Positions 1-7,237 of a stretch of 9,457 nt of DNA are shown here, piece after piece. Origin of the DNA: Candidatus Saccharimonadota bacterium (GTDB taxonomy: Bacteria; Patescibacteriota; Saccharimonadia; Saccharimonadales; Saccharimonadaceae); contig DODJ01000064.1 in NCBI GenBank assembly GCA_003545655.1, positions 929 through 10,385 of the forward strand, in the 5' to 3' direction. The stretch's first letter is position 1; the number at the start of each line of letters is the position of its first letter. The notes beneath the pieces are model-generated. The model ran no database searches and was not told the DNA's origin. It saw nothing but the letters and a program-made list of their open reading frames with translations. A program made the translations under genes and the position numbers.

Positions 1-1
1 C

Positions 2-1054
2 TTTGGTGAAAAAGCCAAGGATGTGCGCGACACCTCACAGCGTATGAACAACGCTGGTGGTGGTAAGGTTGTGGGGGTAAAGATCTTCAGCCGCGAAAAT
101 GGTCACGAGCTTAAGGCCGGTGTACTTATGCAGATTCAAATCTTTGTAGCGCAGTTCCGAAAAATTGCTGTAGGTGACAAGCTTGCGGGTCGTCACGGTA
201 ATAAGGGTGTTGTGGCACGTATTCTTCCTGAAGAGGATATGCCTTTCCTCGCCGACGGTACCCCTGTAGATGTTGTCCTTAACCCTCTTGGTGTGCCAAG
301 TCGCATGAACATTGGTCAGCTATTTGAGACTCACCTTGGTATGGCGGCACGTGCCCTTGGGTATAAGGTGGCTACCCCTCCCTTCAACGGTATCTCAGAC
401 GAGACTATCTCAGACGAACTTGAAAAAGCCGGATTTGCCCGCGATGGTAAGAGTCAACTCTATGATGGACGTACTGGTGAGGCCTTTGAAGAGCGCACTA
501 CGGTTGGGGTGATGCACATGCTGAAGCTTCACCACATGGTATCCGACAAGATCCACGCGCGCTCAACTGGGCCGTACACTATGGTTACCCAGCAGCCACT
601 TGGTGGTAAGGCGCAAAACGGTGGTCAACGGTTTGGTGAGATGGAGGTATGGGCACTTGAAGCATATGGTGCATCGGCTACCCTTCAAGAAATGCTTACT
701 ATCAAGTCAGACGACGTCTACGGACGTGCGAAGGCCTACGAATCAATTATTAAGGACGAGCCAATCGTCGGGCCAAAGCTTCCCGAGTCGTTCAACGTGC
801 TTGTAAAGGAACTTCAAGGCCTTGGTCTTCGGGTTGACCTTATGGATCACGAGGACGCCGAGATTGTTGATGCTGAGCAGATAATCGGGAGCGTCATCAA
901 TGGTCAGCCTGTGGCTGCTGATGAGGTAAGCCTTGGTGACGACGACGCAGAAACCGTCCTTGATGAAGCTGATGACATCGGTACTATCTCTGACGATGAT
1001 GGAATGAGTATCCAGGATATTGATGAAATTGACCAAGTGAAGGAGGAGGCGTAA
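2..1054 (+). CDS. rpoB: RNA polymerase beta subunit, C-terminal part (5' truncated by window)
   Basis: This is the C-terminal 350 residues of the beta subunit of DNA-dependent RNA polymerase. The gene enters from the left edge; base 1 is the last base of a codon and the reading frame starts at base 2 ([12 protein letters not shown]). Directly visible family motifs are [14 protein letters not shown] (about 172-213), which carries the two active-site lysines equivalent to E. coli K1065 and K1073, then [14 protein letters not shown] (about 278-319), and [18 protein letters not shown] (about 620-673) near the C-terminal clamp. The usual GKAQFGGQRFG has N for F. After the conserved [12 protein letters not shown] segment there is an acidic tail of roughly 70 residues rich in Asp and Glu, which varies between lineages. 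The gene ends in TAA one base before rpoC, and its last codons contain the rpoC ribosome binding site, so the two are co-transcribed and probably translationally coupled. The rifampicin region lies outside the window. Confidence 0.98.
   Translation, partial: FGEKAKDVRDTSQRMNNAGGGKVVGVKIFSRENGHELKAGVLMQIQIFVAQFRKIAVGDKLAGRHGNKGVVARILPEEDMPFLADGTPVDVVLNPLGVPSRMNIGQLFETHLGMAARALGYKVATPPFNGISDETISDELEKAGFARDGKSQLYDGRTGEAFEERTTVGVMHMLKLHHMVSDKIHARSTGPYTMVTQQPLGGKAQNGGQRFGEMEVWALEAYGASATLQEMLTIKSDDVYGRAKAYESIIKDEPIVGPKLPESFNVLVKELQGLGLRVDLMDHEDAEIVDAEQIIGSVINGQPVAADEVSLGDDDAETVLDEADDIGTISDDDGMSIQDIDEIDQVKEEA
1040..1049 (+). promoter_or_regulatory. Shine-Dalgarno of rpoC
   Basis: AAGGAGGAGG lies inside the last codons of rpoB, 6 nt before the rpoC ATG at 1056. 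It is the strongest ribosome binding site in the window and fixes the rpoC start. It contrasts with the two unknown genes further on, which have none. Confidence 0.85.
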
Positions 1055-1055
1055 T

Positions 1056-4000
1056 ATGTCACACGTCGTATCAAACAACACCGGCATCGCAGACTTTGAC
1101 GCTATTCGCCTAAGTGTCGCAAGCCCAGACGACATCATGAAATGGAGTTATGGGGAGGTTACGAAGCCTGAAACAATCAACTATCGTACACAAAAGCCAG
1201 AGCGGGACGGTCTTTTCTGTGAGCGGATTTTTGGTCCAGTAAAAGATATTAACCCACACGATTCTAAGCTTAAGGGGGTGCGTTCGCGCGAAGCAGCTGT
1301 CGATAAGAACGGCGATCTTGTTACGAAGTCAATTGTTCGTCGTGAGCGTATGGGGCACATCACCCTGGCTGCACCTGTAGCACATATTTGGTTTATGCGG
1401 GGCACCCCAAGCGCAATGAGTTTGCTTCTTGGTGTTACTGTTCGTAACCTCGAACGTATTGCGTACTTCGCAACCTACGTAGTGCTTAAGGCTGATGAAG
1501 AGGCACGCGATACATTACTCGCTGATCTTGAAGCTGAAACCGATGCTGGTCGTATGGCAATTAAAATGCGTTACGAAAAAGAAGCTGAAGCCGAGGGTGC
1601 TGACATTAAGGCGTTGGCTGAAGAACAGGGTCGTGAACTTGAAGAGCTTGAAGAAAGCTACACCGTAAAGAAGGCGCAGCTTGAAAGCCTTACGAAACAC
1701 TCGCTTATGAGCGAAGTCGACTACCGCAATCTTCCAGAAGAATACCAAGATCTCATTGAGGTAGGTATGGGAGGTCAGGCACTTAAGGCGATGCTTGACG
1801 ATATCACTATTGATACACTTATCGCTGAGCTTACCGAAGAAGCCGAAAGTGCTAAAGGCCAGCGTGAAAAGAAGCTATTAAAGCGACTTAAGGTACTTGA
1901 AGGTATGCAGATTGCGGGTATTAAGCCAAGTAGTCTTACGATGACCGTTCTTCCTGTGATTCCTCCGGACCTTCGCCCAATGGTACAGCTTACTGGTGGC
2001 CGTTTCGCAACGAGTGACCTTAACGACCTTTACCGCCGTGTGATTAACCGTAATAATCGTCTGAAGAAGCTTATCGAGCTTAACGCACCTGAAGTAATTC
2101 GTCGCAATGAAATGCGTATGCTTCAAGAAGCCGTTGACGCGCTTATTGACAACTCGGCTGCTCGTGGTGGCCGCGCGGTAAATGCAACCGGTGGACGCCG
2201 TCGTCTAAAGTCAATCTCTGACATGCTTAAGGGCAAGCAGGGGCGTTTCCGCCAAAACCTCCTTGGTAAACGTGTAGACTACTCGGGTCGTTCAGTGATT
2301 GTGGTTGGGCCTAAGCTTAAGATTAACGAGTGTGGGCTTCCGAAACAAATGGCGCTTGAACTCTTTAAGCCGTTTGTGATTAGTTGGTTAATTCGTGGCG
2401 AGCACGCCCACAACATTCGCTCAGCAACGCGCCTTATCGAGGCCGGCGAAGCAGTGGTATGGGATGCACTTGACGCAGTAATTGAAGGGAAGTACGTGCT
2501 TCTTAACCGTGCGCCGTCACTTCACCGCCTTTCAATCCAGGCCTTCCAGCCTCGTCTTGTCGAAGGTAAGGCTATTCAGCTTCATCCGCTCGTGGCAAAC
2601 GGGTTCAACGCCGACTACGACGGTGACCAGATGGCTGTTCACCTTCCACTTAGCCGACAGGCACAACGTGAAGCTCGTGAGCTTATGAGCGCAACTGCCA
2701 ACCTTCTAAAGCCAGCCGATGGCGCACCTGTACTTTCAATCGCTCAGGACGTTGTACTTGGTAACTACTACCTTACCTACAACAAGCCAAGCGCACAGAC
2801 TACTGATGTAAAGCCATACAGTTCGGTATACGAAGCAGAAATCGCCTACGATAACGGAGTAATCCAGCTTCAAAGCCCGATTCGCGTATTCGCAAAGGGT
2901 GAGATCCGTACTACAACGCTTGGCCGCGTGTTCTTCAACGAAATTCTTCCTGAAGACTATCCGTTTGACGACAACGTGCAAAACAAGAAGCAGATTAAGA
3001 AAGTGCTTAACAACATCTTCTTAAAGTACGGTGCTGAAGAGACCGCTAAAACTGCTGACCGCATGAAAGGCCTCGCGTTCCGCTTTGCTACCACTTCGGC
3101 GGTATCTACCGGTAAGGACGACTACATCATCTTCGAGGAAACCGATGAGTTCATCGCCAAGGGTGACGCAAAGGCCGCCCTTATTAGCGAGCAATACAAC
3201 CAGGGGCTGATTACTTACGAAGAGCGTTATAACCTTACCGTTTCTAACTGGCGTGGTGTTACTCGAAAGCTTGAGGCATTCCTACAAGACAAGCTTAAGG
3301 ACATGGATACGAGCGTTTCGGTGATGGTGAGCTCGGGTGCGCGTGGAGATATTTCGAACGTTATGCTTGCCAGTGCCATGATTGGAATCATGGTTGATGC
3401 AACGAACCGTGAAATTGAGCTTCCAATTCGTTCAAGCTACAAGAAGGGTCTTTCAAGCCTAGAACAGTTCGTGGCCACTCGTGGTTCACGCAAGGGTCTC
3501 ATTGACACTGCGCTTAAGACTGCCGACTCTGGGTACCTAACTCGTCGTTTAGTAGACGTTTCGCAAGATGTGTTCACGGTTGAAGACGCCGATGGTGATG
3601 ACGATGGATTCACGATTTACCGTGCTGAAACCGAACTCACTATGATTGACTTCGGTAACCGCCTATACGGGCGCTACGCTGCTGAAGATATTGCTGGGCA
3701 TGTACAACGCGGTGAACTTATCACCCGTGAAATTGCCAACGCTATTGAAGCAGATGACGAAGTACAAGAAGCGAAGATCCTTTCAGTTCTTTCTACTAAG
3801 AATCTTCGTGGTGTGCCTCGTAAGAGCTATGGTATCGACATGTCGACCAATCAGCTCGTATCGAACGCGCAGCCTGTAGGTGTTATCGCGGCGCAGTCCG
3901 TTGGTGAGCCAGGTACGCAGCTAACCCTCCGTACCTTCCACTCCGGTGGTGTGCAGGAAAGCGACATTACCCAGGGTCTGCCTCGTGTTGAAGAGCTCTT

Positions 4001-4907
4001 TGAAGCCCGTAACCCTAAGGGTCAGGCATTCATTAGCGAAGTAGACGGCGTAGTTGAAGCCTGGGAAGACGGTAAGAAGTACATTGTACAAGTTACTCCA
4101 GAAGCTGGTCGTGTTGAGACAATCGCTCTTGATGGTCGTACGGCTGGTGTGAAGAATGGCGCAAGCGTAAAAGCCGGTGATGTTCTTGCTACCGCTGAAG
4201 GTGAAAGCAAGCCACTTGTTTCACCATTTGACGGTGTTGTAGAGGTGACTGATGACCACGTAGTACTTGCTGCCACTCCTGGCGCGCCTGTACGCTATGA
4301 GGTTCCAGGTACTATGCAACTTCTCGTTAAGAGTGGTGATGTAGTTGAAGCGGGCGATCGCCTTACGAGCGGTTCAATTAACCTTCATGACCTTATGGCG
4401 TTGAAGGGAATTGAAGCAACACAGCGATACATCATTAATGAAGTGCTTCGCATCTACGCAGCACAAGGTCAGGACGTTGCCGATAAGCACCTTGAGATCA
4501 TTGTGCGACAGATGTTTAGCCGCGTGCAGGTTGAAGAAGCTGGTGATGGTAACTTTGTAACCGGTGATATTGTATCGAAGGCGGCGGTAGTTGAAGCTAA
4601 TGCTCAACTTGCTGCCGAAGGTAAGGAGCAAATTACCTATGCCCAACTCCTTCTTGGTATCACTAAGGTGTCTATCTGGTCTGATAGCTGGCTATCGGCT
4701 GCATCATTCCAAGATACTACCCGCGTGTTGATCAACGCTGCAGTAAGTGGACGCCAAGATCAACTCCATGGCCTTAAGGAAAATGTGATCATTGGTCGCA
4801 AGATACCTGTAGGTACCGGTGTTGATAGCGCGACCGCGCTTGATACCCTCGAGGGTGACGAAGAGGTAGTGGCCGATATTGTTGAAGATATCGAGCTGGC
4901 CGCGTAA
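1056..4907 (+). CDS. rpoC: RNA polymerase beta' subunit, complete, lacking all zinc-ligand cysteines
   Basis: This is the catalytic beta' subunit, 1283 aa. Order of parts: N-terminal clamp and former zinc-binding domain (residues 38-110, GLFCERIFGPVKD then RRERMGHI), a charged coiled-coil insert (about 147-280) like that of actinobacterial beta', the rudder/lid region (LKGKQGRFRQNLLGKRVDYSGR, about 391-412), the active-site loop NADYDGD at 518-524 with the three metal-binding Asp (520, 522, 524), the bridge helix region (about 801-835, GYLTRRLVDV), the trigger loop (IAAQSVGEPGTQLTLRTFHSGG, about 944-965, with His962), a beta-rich insert (about 985-1110), and the C-terminal SAASFQDTTRVL and GLKENVIIG blocks. 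The Asp residues and trigger-loop His argue that the enzyme is active. Oddities: Cys70/72/85/88 (E. coli numbers) are P67/D69/V82/N85, and Cys814/888/895/898 are D846/T914/P921/S924. The protein contains only two cysteines, C55 and C426, both elsewhere. The usual NADFDGD has Tyr at 521. It ends 19 nt before a terminator. Confidence 0.98.
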   Translation: MSHVVSNNTGIADFDAIRLSVASPDDIMKWSYGEVTKPETINYRTQKPERDGLFCERIFGPVKDINPHDSKLKGVRSREAAVDKNGDLVTKSIVRRERMGHITLAAPVAHIWFMRGTPSAMSLLLGVTVRNLERIAYFATYVVLKADEEARDTLLADLEAETDAGRMAIKMRYEKEAEAEGADIKALAEEQGRELEELEESYTVKKAQLESLTKHSLMSEVDYRNLPEEYQDLIEVGMGGQALKAMLDDITIDTLIAELTEEAESAKGQREKKLLKRLKVLEGMQIAGIKPSSLTMTVLPVIPPDLRPMVQLTGGRFATSDLNDLYRRVINRNNRLKKLIELNAPEVIRRNEMRMLQEAVDALIDNSAARGGRAVNATGGRRRLKSISDMLKGKQGRFRQNLLGKRVDYSGRSVIVVGPKLKINECGLPKQMALELFKPFVISWLIRGEHAHNIRSATRLIEAGEAVVWDALDAVIEGKYVLLNRAPSLHRLSIQAFQPRLVEGKAIQLHPLVANGFNADYDGDQMAVHLPLSRQAQREARELMSATANLLKPADGAPVLSIAQDVVLGNYYLTYNKPSAQTTDVKPYSSVYEAEIAYDNGVIQLQSPIRVFAKGEIRTTTLGRVFFNEILPEDYPFDDNVQNKKQIKKVLNNIFLKYGAEETAKTADRMKGLAFRFATTSAVSTGKDDYIIFEETDEFIAKGDAKAALISEQYNQGLITYEERYNLTVSNWRGVTRKLEAFLQDKLKDMDTSVSVMVSSGARGDISNVMLASAMIGIMVDATNREIELPIRSSYKKGLSSLEQFVATRGSRKGLIDTALKTADSGYLTRRLVDVSQDVFTVEDADGDDDGFTIYRAETELTMIDFGNRLYGRYAAEDIAGHVQRGELITREIANAIEADDEVQEAKILSVLSTKNLRGVPRKSYGIDMSTNQLVSNAQPVGVIAAQSVGEPGTQLTLRTFHSGGVQESDITQGLPRVEELFEARNPKGQAFISEVDGVVEAWEDGKKYIVQVTPEAGRVETIALDGRTAGVKNGASVKAGDVLATAEGESKPLVSPFDGVVEVTDDHVVLAATPGAPVRYEVPGTMQLLVKSGDVVEAGDRLTSGSINLHDLMALKGIEATQRYIINEVLRIYAAQGQDVADKHLEIIVRQMFSRVQVEEAGDGNFVTGDIVSKAAVVEANAQLAAEGKEQITYAQLLLGITKVSIWSDSWLSAASFQDTTRVLINAAVSGRQDQLHGLKENVIIGRKIPVGTGVDSATALDTLEGDEEVVADIVEDIELAA

Positions 4908-4925
4908 GCGTCTCACCTACTAACG

Positions 4926-4956
4926 AAAAAAATCTCGCCTAGCCGCGAGATTTTTT
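4926..4956 (+). terminator. Rho-independent terminator of rpoBC
   Basis: TCTCGC (4933-4938) pairs with GCGAGA (4945-4950) around a 6-nt loop. The stem is extended by the preceding A-run pairing with TTTTTT (4951-4956). Because an A-run precedes and a T-run follows, it could work on both strands. It sits 19 nt after the rpoC stop and separates the polymerase operon from the next gene. Confidence 0.9.
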
Positions 4957-4969
4957 CATGGTTTAACGG

Positions 4970-4975
4970 TATAGT
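4970..4975 (+). promoter_or_regulatory. -10 element (TATAGT) of the membrane protein gene
   Basis: TATAGT is followed after 6 nt by the ATG at 4982, the distance at which transcription normally begins. No good -35 is seen: the hexamer at 17-nt spacing (4947-4952, GAGATT) lies in the terminator stem. Its context, GGTATAGT, resembles the GGTAnnAT elements before 6060 and 8225. The call is inferred from motif and position. Confidence 0.55.
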
Positions 4976-4981
4976 AGGGGA

Positions 4982-5995
4982 ATGGAATATGACTATTCGG
5001 CGCTTAATAGGCGTCCTACGAAGATAGAGGTAGAGAACCTTGAGAATCGCTATGCACTCAGTAACGCGGTCTCGGGTGGACTTGCACAACTTGTGTTACT
5101 CATCATAGGTGTCATTATGATAGTTCTCATGGTACAGGTAGTCAGTAACGCGAAAACTGTCGAAGCTGCGGTTATTGGGGGGTTGGTAGTAGGTGGTTTT
5201 ATTGCGGGTATCGTGGGTATGTTTGTGGCGATGCGCATGCACAAACGAAATCTTGCTAAGCTACTTGCCTTTACCGATGCGAATAAAGCTCGACTTATTC
5301 TTAACTATAGAAACCCAGGCTATTCGGGTTTAATTTTTGACGAAGGTTCTAGCCGGGAAATTTCTAGCGCTATTGTTTTCCCTGATGGTAAAGAGCTAGG
5401 TAACTTTAAATACGTCACTGGAAGCGGAAGAAATCGAAGCACAAGACAATGGGGGTATATGCGTGTACCGTTAGTGCGAAGGTTACCGCACATGGTGCTT
5501 GATGCCAAGGCGAATAACATCTTACGGTCACGATTCTCTAATTTACCCGATGCGCTTGGTGGTAACGTAGTGGTGTCGCTGGAAGGAAATTTTAATGACT
5601 TCTTTACGCTGTATGTTCCTAAAGGGTACGAAACTGATGCGTTATATGTATTCACCCCTGATGTCATGGCTGCCATTATTGACCACGGCACGATGTATGA
5701 CATTGAAGTGGTGGACGATGCTGTTTATTTTTATGCACATAATTCTCATAAACTTACTTCTGAGGCGCATATTAAAAAAATGCTAAGCATAGTGCAGGCT
5801 ATCAGCAGCGAATTACTTGCACAAAGCGATTACTATGCTGATTACCGAGTAGAGAACCGCACTATAAACCGTATAGATAGCGCTGGACGTCGCCTAAAGT
5901 CGAGAATAGGAATCGGGACGATTATTGGCACAATTATACTAGTTTTGTTTTATATGGCCTGGGAGATACTGCCGTTATTCTTTTCAGATAACTAA
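4982..5995 (+). CDS. Three-helix membrane protein of unknown function
   Basis: The product is 337 aa and I cannot name its function. Residues 1-30 are polar and probably cytoplasmic. Two hydrophobic helices follow at about 34-53 and 61-84. A soluble domain covers about 90-300, and a last helix lies at about 309-330 before a short tail. There is no signal peptide. The soluble domain contains VSLEGNFNDFFTLYVP (198-213), YVFTPDVMAAIID (222-234) and VVDDAVYFYAH (243-253). This pattern of 'F...YF.LY', '(I/L)LTP..M' and a hydrophobic beta-strand reminds me of DUF3137-type membrane proteins, but that is a weak resemblance. The basic stretch GRNRSTRQ (149-156) may be a flexible loop. The only plausible start is the ATG at 4982: the G-rich bases before it abut the codon and cannot act as a Shine-Dalgarno, so a leaderless mRNA is likely. 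It stands alone between the rpoC terminator and the pilin-like gene, without a clear terminator of its own. Confidence 0.85.
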   Translation: MEYDYSALNRRPTKIEVENLENRYALSNAVSGGLAQLVLLIIGVIMIVLMVQVVSNAKTVEAAVIGGLVVGGFIAGIVGMFVAMRMHKRNLAKLLAFTDANKARLILNYRNPGYSGLIFDEGSSREISSAIVFPDGKELGNFKYVTGSGRNRSTRQWGYMRVPLVRRLPHMVLDAKANNILRSRFSNLPDALGGNVVVSLEGNFNDFFTLYVPKGYETDALYVFTPDVMAAIIDHGTMYDIEVVDDAVYFYAHNSHKLTSEAHIKKMLSIVQAISSELLAQSDYYADYRVENRTINRIDSAGRRLKSRIGIGTIIGTIILVLFYMAWEILPLFFSDN

Positions 5996-6010
5996 TCGCT
6001 GTACTCCCTG

Positions 6011-6019
6011 TGGTAAAAT
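6011..6019 (+). promoter_or_regulatory. Extended -10 promoter (TGG TAAAAT) of the pilin-like gene
   Basis: TGG immediately before TAAAAT forms an extended -10 (TGn) element. It would start transcription near 6026, leaving a leader of about 34 nt before the ribosome binding site at 6048. No convincing -35 was found. The element is inferred from motif only. Confidence 0.5.
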
Positions 6020-6047
6020 GGAGTAAATAGGTATAAGCGTAAGTATA

Positions 6048-6054
6048 AAGGGGG
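6048..6054 (+). promoter_or_regulatory. Shine-Dalgarno that points to the ATC codon at 6060
   Basis: AAGGGGG is a good ribosome binding site, and 5 nt separate it from ATC at 6060. That is exactly where a start codon would give a 7-residue prepilin leader. It is the main evidence that the original start was at 6060. Confidence 0.65.
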
Positions 6055-6059
6055 CTGGC

Positions 6060-7043
6060 ATCGCGCGTACTACCAAAGGTTTTACTATAGTTGAGCTTCT
6101 TATTGTAATAGTGGTTATTGCTATCCTTGCCGCCATTACGATTGTTGCCTACACTGGCATACAGCAGCGCGCCAAAGAGAGCGCATTAGCGAGCACACTA
6201 CAGCAGACAGTAACGTGGCTTGCTGCCCAAAAAGCTGATACGGGCGGGGTATCCTACCCTAGCGACTTAACAGGATTATCGCAAAACAGTAGCTATTCCT
6301 ATGACTATATAGTAGTAGATAATACCTACTGTGTATCGGTGAGCGATGGGCAGGCTACCAGTCATGTCGTATCACGGGCGACTGGCGTGAAACTTCCTGG
6401 CCCATGCCCAATTGGCCATTGGCGGCTAGCGGGGAATGCGAGTGATAGTGGGCTTTATGGTGTTAACGGTACGGTTTCTGGCAGCGTATCTCCTGTAGAG
6501 AATCAACGAGGTGAGTCAAATGCAGCCTATACGTTTGGTTCGGGAAATTTTATCGTCTTAAGTAACGCTGTTTGGGATGGCGTGTTTAACGCGACTGGTC
6601 CTGATGGTTTTTCTATAGGTGCATAGGTACGTATTACGGCTGCTCCAAGTGATGAGGCAATGACGATTCTTGGGCAGCACTATTCTTCATCTGCATTTTG
6701 GGGTATTCGCGCTACGGGCCAAGCAATTCTCAGAATGGACGATTCAGACAAGGGCGCGGTATCAAATACTGTAGTGCCCCATGGGCAATGGCAGTACTTA
6801 ACGGTTACCTATACAGCCGGCACGGATCGTATTGCTACATACTACCTTAACGGCGATCTAGATGGCTCTATCTTTGTATCCGACGGCTCTGCATCGGAAC
6901 ATGGGAACCTCTATATTGGCTACCAAGGCCGTACGGATTCTGGCGCAAATTCGCCGTTTTATGGAGCTATCTCCGACGTATCGCTATACAACAAGGTATT
7001 AAGCGCCGACGAGGTGAGGTACTTGTATGAAGCAACAAAATAA
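6060..7043 (+). pseudogene. Type IV pilin-like protein with LamG domain, lesions at start codon and conserved Trp
   Basis: One frame of 328 codons encodes a type IV pilin-like surface protein. A short basic leader (xARTTKG) is followed by the prepilin peptidase motif G/FTIVE, with Glu at +5 (residue 12), and a hydrophobic helix to about residue 30. A small pilin domain follows, with two cysteines (91 and 116) suited to a disulfide. From about 119 to 325 there is a LamG / concanavalin A-like domain: GHWRLAGNASDSG at its start, LTVTYTAGTDRIATYYLNG in the middle, and GAISDVSLYNKVLSADEV near its end. Such proteins are exported and assembled into pili or held at the surface, and LamG domains often bind sugars or host surfaces. 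There are two defects. No ATG, GTG or TTG occurs in frame between the upstream stop (6024) and codon 18; the Shine-Dalgarno points to ATC at 6060. Codon 189 (6624-6626) is TAG, between GFSIGA and VRITAAP, where LamG domains usually have Trp (TGG). Both sides stay in the same frame and still look conserved, so any decay is recent. Alternatives are sequencing error, ATC initiation, or read-through. Confidence 0.8.
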
Positions 7044-7052
7044 GAGCACCTC

Positions 7053-7081
7053 TCGACAAACATAGGAAAATTTGCTATAAT
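7053..7081 (+). promoter_or_regulatory. Promoter of the rpsL-rpsG operon
   Basis: TCGACA (7053-7058) and a perfect TATAAT (7076-7081) are separated by 17 nt, a near-consensus housekeeping promoter and the best in the window. It begins 9 nt after the stop of the pilin-like gene. Transcription should start near 7088, giving a leader of about 150 nt. Confidence 0.85.
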
Positions 7082-7102
7082 AAGAAGTGAGTTTCCGTTC
7101 AT

Positions 7103-7203
7103 GCTCTTTCGAAAACGTGTACAAGACGAAAGAGTGCTGTGAACACCACTGGTAGCGGCATGCTGAGCCACTGCTGGTACCCGACACACTACTACTAGTG
7201 TCG
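7103..7203 (+). promoter_or_regulatory. Structured 5' leader of rpsL-rpsG with three hairpins
   Basis: Three stem-loops stand in a row in the untranslated leader. Stem 1 pairs CTCTTTCG (7104-7111) with CGAAAGAG (7127-7134). Stem 2 pairs GTAGCGGC (7152-7159) with GCCACTGC (7167-7174), with one mismatch and one G-U pair, extended by ACCA (7145-7148) and TGGT (7175-7178) across a CTG bulge. Stem 3 pairs CGACAC (7182-7187) with GTGTCG (7198-7203). None is followed by a T-run, so they are not terminators. Ribosomal protein operons often carry leaders that a product (in E. coli S7 for the str operon) binds to repress translation. That this one does so is inference. Confidence 0.6.
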
Positions 7204-7237
7204 TTCCCTATAAAAAGGTAAGAGGATTATTTTTGTA

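Noticed and set aside
743..1138. A 131-aa minus-strand frame across the rpoB-rpoC junction
   Set aside because: It is antisense to two certain genes, covers the rpoC ribosome binding site, and encodes nothing recognisable. Other minus-strand frames in the window were dropped for the same reason.
4926..4956. The inverted repeat after rpoC as a regulatory operator
   Set aside because: A GC stem with flanking A-run and T-run directly after a stop codon is fully explained as an intrinsic terminator.
6111..6626. A GTG-started 171-aa protein as a stand-alone gene
   Set aside because: The GTG lies in the middle of the pilin hydrophobic helix, with the G/FTIVE cleavage motif upstream in the same frame, and the LamG domain continues in frame beyond the stop. 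It is a fragment of the pseudogene.
6624..6626. TAG as a sense codon through an altered genetic code
   Set aside because: rpsL ends in TAG at the expected C-terminus, and rpoBC contain no in-frame TAG, so TAG is a stop in this genome.
6660..7043. A separate 127-aa protein restarting after the TAG
   Set aside because: It is the second half of one LamG domain in the same frame, and it has no domain boundary at its ATG and no promoter. Re-initiation there would give only half a fold.
7011..7052. A terminator at the end of the pilin-like gene, from GAGGTG and CACCTC
   Set aside because: The stem is only 6 bp with a loop of about 30 nt and no T-run follows; the pair looks accidental.
7145..7178. 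A tRNA-like element in the rpsL leader (GGTAGCGGCATGCTGAGCC resembles part of a tRNA)
   Set aside because: No 7-bp acceptor stem, no T-arm with TTCGA, and no CCA-adjacent end could be found around it.
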